A stretch of 64,000 bases of DNA from Deinococcus terrestris (GCF_009377345.1 NZ_WBSL01000001.1:557001-621000), one strand, 5' to 3'. Counted from the stretch's first letter, positions 26,443 through 38,403 are shown. Numbers and translations: made by a program. Notes: a model not told the origin generated them from the sequence alone.

Positions 26443-26513
26443 GGCTGCATAAAGGTGGATGTCATAGGCCTTGTGAAGCTGAGTTTGTCACAAGTTCTGA
26501 CGGTTATGCAGCC
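26443..26513. repeat. 71-bp nested palindrome with GGCTGCATAA ends
   Basis: Outer arms GGCTGCATAA (26443-26452) and TTATGCAGCC (26504-26513) are exact reverse complements. Inside lie a second pair, GTCA (26461-26464) with TGAC (26498-26501), and a third, CTTGTGA (26470-26476) with TCACAAG (26488-26494). All nest in order, so either strand could fold into one long interrupted hairpin. The outer octamer recurs elsewhere in the two repeat patches. Confidence 0.7.
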
Positions 26514-26724
26514 GCCGCAGGCCTGCCCCTCAACACCCGCGCAGCACTACGCGTCAACTCAGAAACGCCCGGCGGGTCACCTCCACCTAAGCGACACGAA
26601 CAGCCGACCGCTGTAAGGCACACGTCATAGATGAAGAACTACGCTCAAAACCTGAACCAGACTCTCATCTGGTAGCTCCGTCACGGGCATCACCGCGTGC
26701 TCTGAGATGGACTGAGGAGACCCG

Positions 26725-28296
26725 ATGTTCAAGCGTTCCCCCCTGCTGCTGCTCTCCCTTCCCCTCCTGCTCGCCGCCTGTGGTGGCACCCAGAAAGCGC
26801 CCCAGAACCCCGGTGGGGAACTGGTGTCTCTCCAGATCGGGCTCGGTTCGGCCTCGACTTCAGCCGGGCTGATCTCCACCCAGGGCCTGCCCACCGGCGG
26901 CTTCGTCCCGGCCAGCGCCTTTGTCAAGGTCAAGGTGCGCAGCGAAGGGGGCGATCTAGTTACCTTCAACAAGGGCGTCTACGCGCCTAAGGGAGACGGC
27001 GACCAGTTCCTGACCCTGAACGTCACCAACAACTTCGGCCAGACCGTCCTGCTGCCCAAGGGCAAGTACACCTTCGAGAGCATCGTCAAGGACGGGCAGA
27101 GCGACCAGGCGACCCAGGGCACCCTGCTTGCCTATGGCCCCGCCAGGCTCACCGATGTGAACGCGCAGAGTGGTTCGGTGCGCCTGACCGTGCACGCGGT
27201 GATGAACCCCGCCGCCGCGGCCCTGCGCTTTGCGATGCCCACCGACGTGCTGTACACCGGCGACGTGTCGAGCCTGCGCCTGCAGGTGCCGACCCATACC
27301 GTCGGCGGCAAGAGCTTCGCCGTGCCCACGACTGACTACTCAGTGGGGGCCTACGTCGCCTCGCGCGGCAGCATCATCGAGCGCACCGCCAGCAAGCTGG
27401 GCGTCTCGTTCGCGGCCACCGGCAGCGCCGAAGATCCCAGCGTGCGCGTCTCGGTGCCGGTGACCGGCTGGGTCCAGACCGGGCCCGAGCGCGCCGAACA
27501 GACCACCTCCCCGGTGGAGTTCATGCACACCGTGAGCGCGAACGCGGTCACCCTCGACACCGAAGCGCCCCTGGCCAGCATCACCACCCAGAAGGTGGCG
27601 GCGGGCACCGTGGTTACGGTGAGCGGCACCGCGAGCGACCCCGGTGGGCGCCTGACCGAGGCCCGGCTGTACGACGGCACCACCCTGGTGGCCAGCAGCG
27701 CCGTGAACGAGCAGGGGAACGGAGTCGCAGCCCTGACCTTCGAGCCGGGCACCGACCGCTGGCAGGCGGGCTGGCAAAGCCCGGCGAGCGGCAGCGCCCG
27801 ACTGACCCTGGTCGTCAACGACGACGCGGGCAACGAAACCAGCGCCGAGCAGGAGATCACGGTGGAGGGAGGCGCGACTGGCGGGACCATGCCGCTGACC
27901 CCGGTGGCAGACCCCGCGGCCTTGCGCTACGTGATGACCCCCGGCGAGACGAAGGTCTTCGTCTTCGACGTGCCTGAGGGCACCAACCCCTCCTTCGCCC
28001 AGATGATGATTGTCGACAGCCGCGACTGGACGGACTCTAGGGCGTGCAGGCCGGATCCCATGGAGCCCGGCATGGGGGGGGGAGAACGCCTGATAAAGGT
28101 GACCATCACCGACGCGCTCACTGGCGAGCCCGTGACCCCGACGATCGACTCGCCGTGCATGACTGGTCTCTCCTACACACGCACCGCCTGGGGATACATA
28201 GGCAGCCTCGACGCCCTGAAGGATCTGAAGTTCACCGTCACCAACCTGTCCGGCGCGTCCCTGGAGATCAACCCCAACTTCGACGTCGGCAACTGA
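26725..28296 (+). CDS. Large predicted lipoprotein with an Ig-like segment
   Basis: 523 residues. The signal sequence MFKRSPLLLLSLPLLLAACG carries lipobox LAAC with Cys-19. The mature protein is rich in Thr, Ser, Val and Gly and predicted to be mainly beta. Residues about 270-390 look like an Ig/bacterial surface domain (LASITTQKVAAGTVVTVSGT, ARLTLVVNDDAGNETSAEQE). The C-terminal part contains two cysteines (SRACRPDP, DSPCMTG). Function is unknown; proteins of this style are frequent surface lipoproteins in Deinococcus. GAGGAG (26714-26719) lies five bases before the ATG, so it is leadered. It lies between two repeat-containing patches and may belong to an acquired segment. Confidence 0.8.
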   Translation: MFKRSPLLLLSLPLLLAACGGTQKAPQNPGGELVSLQIGLGSASTSAGLISTQGLPTGGFVPASAFVKVKVRSEGGDLVTFNKGVYAPKGDGDQFLTLNVTNNFGQTVLLPKGKYTFESIVKDGQSDQATQGTLLAYGPARLTDVNAQSGSVRLTVHAVMNPAAAALRFAMPTDVLYTGDVSSLRLQVPTHTVGGKSFAVPTTDYSVGAYVASRGSIIERTASKLGVSFAATGSAEDPSVRVSVPVTGWVQTGPERAEQTTSPVEFMHTVSANAVTLDTEAPLASITTQKVAAGTVVTVSGTASDPGGRLTEARLYDGTTLVASSAVNEQGNGVAALTFEPGTDRWQAGWQSPASGSARLTLVVNDDAGNETSAEQEITVEGGATGGTMPLTPVADPAALRYVMTPGETKVFVFDVPEGTNPSFAQMMIVDSRDWTDSRACRPDPMEPGMGGGERLIKVTITDALTGEPVTPTIDSPCMTGLSYTRTAWGYIGSLDALKDLKFTVTNLSGASLEINPNFDVGN

Positions 28297-28420
28297 AGCC
28301 CGGTGGGCTGGGCCTGAGCTCACGCCCCAACACCCATGGCCCTGGCGCACAGTCAGGGCCCTTCCCTTTGCCTCTTAATCTTCCCCCTGTGTCAGATGCA
28401 ACATGGGGCAGGAGGTCCCC

Positions 28421-28700
28421 ATGACCGGGAACCAAGTAGGCGTGTAGGGCCGCCAGCGAGACGTGCTGCATACCATCGCTGGCCTCGAGAACGTGGGCGA
28501 GCTGATCACCACCGCCCGCATCGCCGCCGAGCTCAGCCTGCCCCGCCAGAACATCCGGGGCTACCTCCTCGCCCTGCGTGAGCACGGCCTGGTCCACTGC
28601 CCCCACCGAGCGCCACACCACCCCCATCCGCCTCACCGACGCCGGGTGGCAGGAGCGCGGCGTGGCACGCGTCCACGGGGCAGCTAGCCTCGTGCTGGCC
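28421..28700 (+). pseudogene. Broken winged-helix DNA-binding protein gene
   Basis: GGAGGT (28411-28416) precedes ATG 28421, which reads MTGNQVGV then TAG at 28445, and the same frame continues GRQRDVLHTIAGLENVGELI, AAELSLPRQNIRGYLLALRE and HGLVHCP. Near the CCCCC run at 28600-28604 the similarity moves to another frame (TERHTTPIRLTDAGWQERGV). The combined product is a compact winged helix: helix-turn-helix followed by a beta wing with TPIRLTDAGW. One in-frame stop and one frameshift indicate a decayed gene. The 3' part runs into repeat sequence. It could have been a MarR/PadR-like or phage regulator. Confidence 0.7.
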
Positions 28701-28724
28701 GAGGTTGAGCGCTCTTGGAGTTAT

Positions 28725-28945
28725 AGGGACAACCCATCTTTATATGGCTTCTTTGCTGTGCTGAACAGGGTTTTTCGAAAGAGCCGGGCCATACGTGTAA
28801 AGCTAAGCATGTCCCTGTATCGGTTTATGCAGCCCTACGGGGTAAGCTGGCCGAAACGCATAAGGGCGTATGCACCTTCTACGACAACGAAAAAGCCCCC
28901 AGGGAGGGGACTTTATGCAGCAGGGACAAATTGACCTTTATAAGG
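28725..28945. repeat. Direct repeats and TTATGCAG sites downstream of the broken gene
   Basis: AGGGACAA, four or five variable bases, then CTTTATA and GG occurs at 28725-28747 and again at 28922-28945. An inverted TGTCCCT lies at 28810-28816. Between them are TTTATGCAGCC (28824-28834), GCATAAGGGCGTATGC (28858-28873) and TTTATGCAGC (28912-28921). The octamer is shared with the patch at 26.2-26.5 kb. No open frame of an element-encoded enzyme was seen. Likely the remains of a mobile element or recombination site. Confidence 0.55.
28890..28912 (-). terminator. pilC intrinsic terminator
   Basis: On the minus strand AGTCCCC (28912-28906) pairs with GGGGGCT (28900-28894, one G-U pair) over a five-base loop and is followed by TTTTT. 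It lies about 60 bases after the pilC stop and overlaps the repeat patch. Confidence 0.7.
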
Positions 28946-28970
28946 ACAAACTCGTTTTAACTTGTCAGTG

Positions 28971-30194
<1,224 letters not shown>

Positions 30195-30263
30195 GGTGAC
30201 TATAGTGGCGGGGGTCTTGCGTTCCCCTTACAACGGGCGCGGGCGCCCGGCCCTGAACCTCCC

Positions 30264-30887
30264 ATGAACACACCCTTACCCAGCGGGGTCGTCCCCCAGA
30301 TCACTCAGGCCGCCGCCGTCCTTACCGGGGGCGGCGTGGTCGGCTACCCCTCCGAGACGGTCTGGGGCCTCGCCGCGCACCCGGCCTCCCCCCAGGGGCT
30401 GACCGCCCTCTTCACCCTCAAGGGCCGCGACCCCGCCAAGCCCGTGCAGGTATCGTGCCTGGACGCGGCCCGCGCCCGTCCCCTGACCCGGACACCGGAG
30501 GTCGTGGACGCCCTCGCCGGACTGTGGCCGGGGCCGCTGACGCTGGTGCTGCCCGCCTCGGACGCCTGCCCGCCCCCCCTTGCCCCCGGCGGCTGGGTGG
30601 GGCTGCGGGTGCCCGACCATCCGGTCGCCTCGGCACTGCTCGCCGCCTGCGGGGGCCTGCTCGCCACGACCAGTCTCAACCCCGCCGGACTCCCCGCCGC
30701 CCGCACCCACGCCGAAGCGGAGGGCTACGGCCTGGGCATTTTTCTTCTGCCCGACGGCGGTGTGCCCGCGCGGGGCGAGGCGAGCACGGTGGTGCGGGTG
30801 GGGCCGGAGGGCGGGCTGAAGGTGCTGCGTGAGGGAGCGCTCCCGGTGGCCGAGGTGAGGGCGCGGTTGGAAGGCCGCCGCCCGTGA
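30264..30887 (+). CDS. tsaC: L-threonylcarbamoyladenylate synthase (YrdC/Sua5 domain)
   Basis: 207 residues forming one YrdC domain. Conserved segments are GGGVVGYPSETVWGLAAHP, FTLKGRDPAKPVQVSC, LWPGPLTLVLPAS, VGLRVPDHPVASALL, LLATTSLNPAGLPAARTHAE and GEASTVVRVG near the C-terminus. The enzyme makes threonylcarbamoyl-AMP from threonine, bicarbonate and ATP for t6A formation at tRNA position 37. It lacks the extra Sua5 domain. No clear close -10 box precedes the ATG at 30264; a GC hairpin GGGCGC-GG-GCGCCC lies just upstream. Its TGA overlaps the GTG start of scpB. Confidence 0.92.
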   Translation: MNTPLPSGVVPQITQAAAVLTGGGVVGYPSETVWGLAAHPASPQGLTALFTLKGRDPAKPVQVSCLDAARARPLTRTPEVVDALAGLWPGPLTLVLPASDACPPPLAPGGWVGLRVPDHPVASALLAACGGLLATTSLNPAGLPAARTHAEAEGYGLGIFLLPDGGVPARGEASTVVRVGPEGGLKVLREGALPVAEVRARLEGRRP

Positions 30888-31414
30888 CCCCGACCCCCGA
30901 GCAACTCGTCGGCGCGGCCCTGCTCGCCTCCGGACGCCCGGTGACCCGGCGCGAGGTGGCCGAACTGCTCGGCCTGCCCGAGGAAGCCGCCGCCCGGCTG
31001 CTGGACGCCTTCGCCGCCCGGCTGCGGGAGGCGGGGTTGGGCTTTGAAGTGGAGGCCGTCGCGGGGGGCTACCGCCTGGTGGTGCCCCCGGCCCTCTCGG
31101 CCCACCTCGCGCCGCTGCTGGCCCCGCCGCCGCTGCCCGCGCTGAGTGCCGCCGCGCTGGAGGTTCTGGCGATCATCGCCTACCGCCAGCCTGTCACCCG
31201 CGCCGAGATCGAGGCGATGCGCGGCGGCAGCGCGGGCACCGTGGTCACCTTGCAGGAACGCGAACTCGTGAAGGTGGTGGGCCGCTCGGACGCGGTGGGC
31301 CAGCCCCTGCTGTACGGCACCACCGACCGCTTTCTGCTGGAATTCGGCCTGACCGGGCTGGAGGAGTTGCCCCCGCTGGAGGGCGCCGAGTTCGCCGGGC
31401 TGCTGCGGGGGTAG
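30884..31414 (+). CDS. scpB: Segregation and condensation protein B
   Basis: A 176-residue protein with two winged-helix domains: residues about 1-75 (PEQLVGAALLASGRPVTRRE) and 80-160 (LPALSAAALEVLAIIAYRQP, with TRAEIEAMRGGSAG and VVGRSDAVGQPLLYGTTDRF). ScpB dimers bind ScpA in the SMC condensin complex. scpA is not next to it. The GTG start overlaps the tsaC stop in a GTGA arrangement, so the two genes are translationally coupled. Confidence 0.93.
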   Translation: MTPTPEQLVGAALLASGRPVTRREVAELLGLPEEAAARLLDAFAARLREAGLGFEVEAVAGGYRLVVPPALSAHLAPLLAPPPLPALSAAALEVLAIIAYRQPVTRAEIEAMRGGSAGTVVTLQERELVKVVGRSDAVGQPLLYGTTDRFLLEFGLTGLEELPPLEGAEFAGLLRG

Positions 31415-31477
31415 GGGAGGGGTCAGCGGTCGGTGCCCGGTGAAGGCCGACCGCCCAAGGCTGATACCTTCTGTCCC

Positions 31478-32938
31478 ATGCCCGCCCACCTGCCCACCGC
31501 CACCGACCTCGCCCGCGCCGTTCAGTCCGGTGACACCACCCCGCAGACCCTGTTGGAGGAAGCCCGCGCCCGCATCGAGGCGGCCCGCGACCTCAACGCG
31601 GTCGTCAGCCTGAACGTGGGGGCGGATGAGACGGCGGCGCAGGTGGCCGGGCGGGTGGCGGCGGGGGAGACATTGCCGCTCGCGGGGGTGCCGCTGGTCC
31701 TCAAGGACAACCTCAATGCTCGGGGCACGCCGACGACCTGCGGCAGCCGCATTCTGGCGAACTATGTCTCGCCCTACGACGCGACGGTGGTGGAGCGGCT
31801 GACGGCGGCGGGGGCCGTGATCGTCGGCAAGGCGAACATGGACGAGTTCGCCATGGGGTCCAGCACCGAGACGAGCGCCTGCGGCCCTACCCTCAACCCC
31901 TGGGACCGCTCGCGGGTGCCCGGCGGCAGCAGCGGCGGCAGCGCGGCGGCGGTGGCGGCGGGCCTCGTCCCGGTCAGTCTGGGAAGCGATACGGGCGGCT
32001 CGGTGCGGCAGCCTGCCGCGCTGACGGGCGTATACGGCCTCAAGCCCACCTACGGACGGGTCAGCCGCTACGGGCTGGTGGCCTACGCGAGCAGCCTGGA
32101 TCAGATCGGCCCCTTCGCGCGGTCGGCGGCCGACCTCGCGCTCGTCATGAACGTGATCGCCGGGCACGACCCCCGCGACGCGACCAGCCTGGACGCGCCC
32201 CCGGCCTTCCGCACGGGCACCCCAGACGAACTCCGAGGCCTGCGGGTTGGCGTGATCCGTGAGAGCCTGGAGGGAAACACGGCGGGGGTGGAGGCAGCCT
32301 TAGACGGCATGCTCGCCGCCCTGCGCGGGGCCGGGGCCGAGGTGCGCGAGGTCAGCCTGCCCCACCTGCGGCACGCCATCGCCACCTATTACCTGATCGC
32401 CATGCCGGAGGCGAGCAGCAACCTCGCCCGCTATGACGGCATGGTCTACGGCGAGCGCGTCCCCGCCGGGGACGTGACCGGCAGCATGACGGCGACCCGC
32501 GAGCGCGGCTTCGGGGACGAGGTCAAGCGGCGCATCCTGATCGGCACCTATGCGCTGTCCAGCGGTTACTACGACGCCTACTACAGCCGGGCGATGCGGG
32601 TGCGCCGATTGATCGCCGACGACTTCGCGCGGGCGTTTGGCGACTTCGACTTGCTCGTCTCACCCACCAGCCCTTTCCCGGCGTTCCGGTTGGGCGAAAA
32701 GACCCAGGATTCCCTCAGCATGTACGCCGCCGACGTGGATACGGTGGCGGTCAACCTCGCCGGGCTGCCCGCGCTGAGCGTGCCCGCCGGATTCGAGACG
32801 GTGGACGGGGTGCGCCTGCCCGTCGGTGTGCAGTTCATCGCGCCTGCGCTGGCCGACGAGCGGCTGACGGCGCTGGCGGGCGCGTTAGAGGCGATGGGTG
32901 CGGTTCGGGTGGAAGTGGCGCCGGGCTATGCCGACTGA
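31478..32938 (+). CDS. gatA: Asp-tRNA(Asn)/Glu-tRNA(Gln) amidotransferase subunit A
   Basis: 486 residues, amidase-signature enzyme. The Ser-cisSer-Lys triad is visible: Lys in [12 protein letters not shown], cis-Ser in [15 protein letters not shown] and the nucleophile Ser in [13 protein letters not shown]. GatA releases ammonia from glutamine for transamidation of mischarged Asp-tRNA(Asn) or Glu-tRNA(Gln) together with GatB and GatC, which are not in this window. Deinococcus is known to use tRNA-dependent asparagine synthesis. The ATG at 31478 has TACCTT (31465-31470) seven bases upstream; the longer frame adds 15 unrelated residues. The last 11 bases overlap the next gene. Confidence 0.95.
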   Translation: MPAHLPTATDLARAVQSGDTTPQTLLEEARARIEAARDLNAVVSLNVGADETAAQVAGRVAAGETLPLAGVPLVLKDNLNARGTPTTCGSRILANYVSPYDATVVERLTAAGAVIVGKANMDEFAMGSSTETSACGPTLNPWDRSRVPGGSSGGSAAAVAAGLVPVSLGSDTGGSVRQPAALTGVYGLKPTYGRVSRYGLVAYASSLDQIGPFARSAADLALVMNVIAGHDPRDATSLDAPPAFRTGTPDELRGLRVGVIRESLEGNTAGVEAALDGMLAALRGAGAEVREVSLPHLRHAIATYYLIAMPEASSNLARYDGMVYGERVPAGDVTGSMTATRERGFGDEVKRRILIGTYALSSGYYDAYYSRAMRVRRLIADDFARAFGDFDLLVSPTSPFPAFRLGEKTQDSLSMYAADVDTVAVNLAGLPALSVPAGFETVDGVRLPVGVQFIAPALADERLTALAGALEAMGAVRVEVAPGYAD

Positions 32939-34058
32939 TCCTGTCACCTCTCTGGAAGAGACCCTGGACCTCATCGAACAGGAAGCGTTGAACGCGGCGG
33001 AGGTGGATTGGACGCGGGTAAGGGCAGAGTGCCGTGCCCTGGCTGCGTCGGCACAGACGCCTGCCGACACCTACCCGGCCCTGCGGCACGCGCTGAGTGC
33101 CCTGAACGACCACCACAGCCATCTGCGCCTGCCCGACGCGGGCACCACCCACCGGGGGCTGCTGGGGGTGTACTACACGCGGGGAGTGGTGGCTTTCGTC
33201 TTTCCGGGAAGCCCGGCAGCTCTGTCGGATATTCGGCCCGGCGACCGAATCCAGCGTGTGCAGGGCAAGCCTGTGGGGGATGGGGTGAACGACGGCCTGC
33301 CGCCCAACCTCGTGGTGACCCTGGAAGTTGAGCGGGCTGGGAAGAGGCGCGTTCTGGCGCTCACGCGGACAGAGGTCCCCGTCGTGCCGCCGGAACCACA
33401 GGGTCACTTGGCTGCGCCGGGTGTGGGCCTGGTAACCCTGCCTGACTGCGATCTGGAGGGCCTGCTCGCGGACGGCACCCCATACGAGGAGCGGGTGCGG
33501 GGGCTGCTGCTGGACCTCGCCGCGCAGGGGGCAAACCGCTGGGTCGTGGACCTGCGGCGCAACCTCGGCGGCAACATGTGGCCCATGCTGGCCGGAATCG
33601 GGCCACTCACGGGCGAGGGGGAACTCGGAGCCTTCGTGGGCCGTGCGGAGCGCTGGTCCTGGCGCTATGAGGGGGGCGCGGCTCTGGTGGGCGAGGAGGT
33701 GATGCGGCGTGTGAATGGTCCGGTGCTGCCTGCCCTGTCGGGCGACCGGCCAGTGGCCGTCCTGACTTCGCCCCTCACGGCCAGTAGCGGTGAGATTCTG
33801 GCCCTGTCGTTCGTGGGGCGGCAGGGGACCCGGCTGTTTGGCGAGCCCACGCGCGGACTGACGACCTCCAATGCCCTCTACGACCTTCCTGGCGGCGCGG
33901 CCCTGCTTCTCACGACCGCCCAAGATGCCGACCGCACCGGCCAGGTGTATACCGGACCCATTCAGCCGAGCGTGACGCTCCTGACTGATTGGGCCGAGTT
34001 CCAGACGCCGCAGGACCCTGTGCTGAACGCTGCTCTGGCATGGTTGGCCGACTCCTGA
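32928..34058 (+). CDS. S41 family peptidase-like protein without signal peptide
   Basis: 376 residues. There is a small helical N-terminus ([20 protein letters not shown]), a PDZ-like segment around 95-140 ([20 protein letters not shown]) and a C-terminal S41 fold ([51 protein letters not shown]). The nucleophile would be a Ser in TASSGE. S41 enzymes usually act in the periplasm, but no export signal is seen here, so this is probably cytoplasmic. The ATG at 32928 overlaps the end of gatA by 11 bases, indicating coupled translation. It stops four bases from the convergent truB stop. Confidence 0.82.
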   Translation: MPTDPVTSLEETLDLIEQEALNAAEVDWTRVRAECRALAASAQTPADTYPALRHALSALNDHHSHLRLPDAGTTHRGLLGVYYTRGVVAFVFPGSPAALSDIRPGDRIQRVQGKPVGDGVNDGLPPNLVVTLEVERAGKRRVLALTRTEVPVVPPEPQGHLAAPGVGLVTLPDCDLEGLLADGTPYEERVRGLLLDLAAQGANRWVVDLRRNLGGNMWPMLAGIGPLTGEGELGAFVGRAERWSWRYEGGAALVGEEVMRRVNGPVLPALSGDRPVAVLTSPLTASSGEILALSFVGRQGTRLFGEPTRGLTTSNALYDLPGGAALLLTTAQDADRTGQVYTGPIQPSVTLLTDWAEFQTPQDPVLNAALAWLADS

Positions 34059-34062
34059 CCCC

Positions 34063-34995
<933 letters not shown>

Positions 34996-35062
34996 AGGTC
35001 AGGCAGCGTAGCAGGGCCGGGAGTCAGGTGGCGGTGGCAGTGGCAGTGGCATACTCCGCCGA

Positions 35063-36286
35063 ATGCCGCCCGCTTCCCTCTTCACCGTGCTGCGAACCCG
35101 ACCCCTCTTCCGGCGGCTGTGGCTGGGCGCGATGGTCTCGGGCCTGGGCGACACGCTGAGCTGGCTCGCGCTGACGTGGTACGTGCTGGAGCGCACAGGC
35201 GGCGGCACGGCGGTGGGCGGCCTGCTGCTGTGCTTTGCCCTCCCCGCGGTGGTCACCGCTCCCCTCTGGGGCCGGGCGATGGACCGCTTTCAGCCCCGCC
35301 CCCTGATGCTGGCTGACAACGTGGCCCGCGCCGCCCTGGTCGCCTTGATTCCGCTGCTGGACGCGCTGGGAGGGCTGGAGCTGTGGCCCGTCTTCCTCGT
35401 TGCTGCCTTGATGGGGGCGCTGGCCCCCGCCACCCAGATCGGGGTGCGCCTCTACGTCCCCGCCCTGCTCCCCGACCACGAGCTGGAGGGAGGCAACGCC
35501 GCCTACGGCCTGACCACCCAGCTTCCCACCGTGTTCGGTCCGGCGCTCGCGGGCCTGCTTGTCGGGGCGTGGGGAGCGCCGAGGGCGCTTGGGCTGGACG
35601 CGCTGACCTTCCTGGCGATGGCGTGGGCACTGCTCGCGCTGCCCCTGCTGCCGCGTAGAAAGCGAGCCGCCGGAGAGGAGAGAACGCCCACGGGTGGGGG
35701 GTGGCCCCCCGCCGTCCTCGCGGTGCTGGGGCTGACCACCCTGTTCTATTTCGGGTATGGCCCACTGGAGGCCGCGCTGCCCGTCTTTGCCCGTGAGACG
35801 CTGGGGACGGGAGCGCAGGGTTACGGGGTGCTGTGGTCGGCGCTGGGGGTGGGAACCCTGGGGGGCACGCTGCTGGTGGGGGTGCTCGCGCGGAGCCTGC
35901 CCACACGCTTGGTGCTGGTCGGGATCATGGCGCTGTGGGGGCTGTGTATCGCCGCGCTGCCGCTGGTGCCGGGTTTTGGGACGGTGATGGCGATCATGTT
36001 CGTGGGCGGCGTGGTGTGGGGACCTTACACGGCGTTGGAAACCACCCTGCTGCACCGCAGCGTGCCCGCCGAGCGGCAGGGACGGCTGTTCGGCCTGCGG
36101 ACCATGCTGCTGGGTCCCGCCGCGCCGCTGGGCACCGCGCTGGGCGGCCTGCTGCTGCTGGGGGTGGATGCGGGCGGGGTGATCGCCCTCTCCGGACTGG
36201 CCTGCGTGCTGGGGGCGTTGGTTGCCCTGCCGTGGTTGCGGCGCGGCACTCCACCGGAGGAGTCCGCTCCACTCGCCCCGCCTTGA
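35063..36286 (+). CDS. MFS transporter (EntS/Bcr-like exporter type)
   Basis: 407 residues with about twelve transmembrane helices. The N-terminus FRRLWLGAMVSGLGDTLSWL and the loop WGRAMDRFQPRPLMLADNVA resemble the MFS_3/EntS group of drug or siderophore exporters. A loop around residue 200 is basic (LPRRKRAAGEER). The substrate is not predictable. It is divergent from truB. A CATACT -10 box (35050-35055) lies seven bases before the ATG. Just upstream is a short GTGGCA repeat of no clear role. Confidence 0.85.
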   Translation: MPPASLFTVLRTRPLFRRLWLGAMVSGLGDTLSWLALTWYVLERTGGGTAVGGLLLCFALPAVVTAPLWGRAMDRFQPRPLMLADNVARAALVALIPLLDALGGLELWPVFLVAALMGALAPATQIGVRLYVPALLPDHELEGGNAAYGLTTQLPTVFGPALAGLLVGAWGAPRALGLDALTFLAMAWALLALPLLPRRKRAAGEERTPTGGGWPPAVLAVLGLTTLFYFGYGPLEAALPVFARETLGTGAQGYGVLWSALGVGTLGGTLLVGVLARSLPTRLVLVGIMALWGLCIAALPLVPGFGTVMAIMFVGGVVWGPYTALETTLLHRSVPAERQGRLFGLRTMLLGPAAPLGTALGGLLLLGVDAGGVIALSGLACVLGALVALPWLRRGTPPEESAPLAPP

Positions 36287-36333
36287 GAACGGCCGAGCGA
36301 GTGGCCCCAGGCCCGGCGGCTACACTGCGGGAC

Positions 36334-36707
36334 GTGTTGCGTGCTGCCCTGTGGCTGACCTCGCTGGTGTTCGTGCCGGTGGGCCTGTTTCTGTATTTCC
36401 TGCCGCCCGAGGTCGCCACGCTGCTGACCGTCTCGCCGCTGTGGCTGGCCCGCGTGAGCGGCGGGCTGGTGCTGGCCTGGGGCCTGCTGCTGCTCGCGGC
36501 CAGCAACCGGCCGGACGCGCTGGGGGCCGGGGCGCTCGCGGGGGGCAACCTCCTGCTCGTGGCGGCCCTGGTGCCCGCCGTGCTGAGGTTGGGTGACACG
36601 CTGCCCCCCGCCGTGCGCGGCGCGATGCTGGGGGCAGCGGCGCTGCTGACCGTGCTGGCGGTGATGGGCCTGCTGGCCTGGCCTTCCGCCAGCTCCCGGA
36701 GGGGCGC

Positions 36708-36711
<4 letters not shown>
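36334..36711 (+). CDS. Small four-helix membrane protein, function unknown
   Basis: 125 residues with four hydrophobic segments: ALWLTSLVFVPVGLFLYFL, SGGLVLAWGLLLLAAS, LAGGNLLLVAALVPAVL and LGAAALLTVLAVMGLLAW. No motif identifies a function. The start is a GTG at 36334, chosen because TACACT (36321-36326) ends seven bases upstream, matching the leaderless pattern of neighbours; longer in-frame readings run back through the MFS gene in another frame. Its end overlaps the GTG start of the pseudouridine synthase gene (GTGA), so the two are translationally coupled. Confidence 0.72.
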
Positions 36712-37487
<776 letters not shown>

Positions 37488-37574
37488 TCGTGTCGTCGGT
37501 GTCCTGCCTGTTGTGAAGCGGCCGGGGCTGGGGGCTGCCTGCCCCCTCCACATTCCCCCGTCCACCCGCCCTGC

Positions 37575-37580
37575 TACACT
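37575..37580 (+). promoter_or_regulatory. rnpB promoter -10 box
   Basis: TACACT lies seven bases before the predicted 5' end of the RNase P RNA, the expected spacing between a -10 element and a transcription start. No good -35 is visible 17 bases upstream. Confidence 0.65.
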
Positions 37581-37587
37581 CCGGAAC

Positions 37588-38008
<421 letters not shown>

Positions 38009-38052
38009 TCCACCCCAGGCCCGCCGTTTCCCATCCGGGGCGGCGGGTCTGC

Positions 38053-38403
38053 CTATGCCTTCCGCGCTTGCCACGCCGCGACGAGTAGCCCAGCAATCAT
38101 CAAGACGCCGCCGATGGGTGTGATCGCCCCCAGCCAGCGCGGCCCGGTCAGGACCAGCAGGTACAGACTCCCGCTGAAGATCACTGTCCCCGCCAGCAGC
38201 AGCGGCGCCCACGCCCCCCGCCGTCCGCCCGCCCCCAGCGCGAGCAGGGCCAGCGCCGCGTACATCTGGTAGCGCACGCCCGTTTCAAAGGTGGCGAGGT
38301 CCGCCGCCCTTAGCATCCCACGCAGGCTATGCGCCCCGAAGGCCCCCAGGCCTACCCCTAGGGCGGCGAGCAGGGTTCCAGCCACGGTCGGATTCAGTCT
38401 CAT
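38053..38403 (-). CDS. DUF423 family membrane protein
   Basis: 116 residues with four hydrophobic helices. The sequence [35 protein letters not shown] and LTGPRWLGAITPIGGVLMIA are characteristic of DUF423 (YwdK/YgdD), an inner membrane family of unknown function. The ATG at 38403 follows a TACCCT -10 box (38411-38416) by seven bases. It is convergent with rnpB and divergent from the mraZ cluster. Confidence 0.9.
   Translation of the reverse strand: MRLNPTVAGTLLAALGVGLGAFGAHSLRGMLRAADLATFETGVRYQMYAALALLALGAGGRRGAWAPLLLAGTVIFSGSLYLLVLTGPRWLGAITPIGGVLMIAGLLVAAWQARKA

Larger units (their letters stand above)
26059..26724. other. 666-bp non-coding, lower-GC region with hairpins and repeats
   Basis: The stretch between the HAD gene and the large lipoprotein gene is clearly poorer in GC than its surroundings. 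It holds a minus-strand intrinsic terminator (26299-26326), an SD-ATG hairpin with a 12-codon minus-strand ORF (26370-26424), a nested palindrome (26443-26513) and three copies of the octamer CTGCATAA or its complement, which recur at 28.8-28.9 kb. No protein-coding gene of normal size fits. It looks like the remains of a mobile element or a small-RNA locus. Confidence 0.6.

Noticed and set aside
26059..28970. CRISPR array or intact insertion sequence
   Set aside because: Repeats are few, unequal in spacing and imperfect; no cas, transposase or recombinase gene is present.
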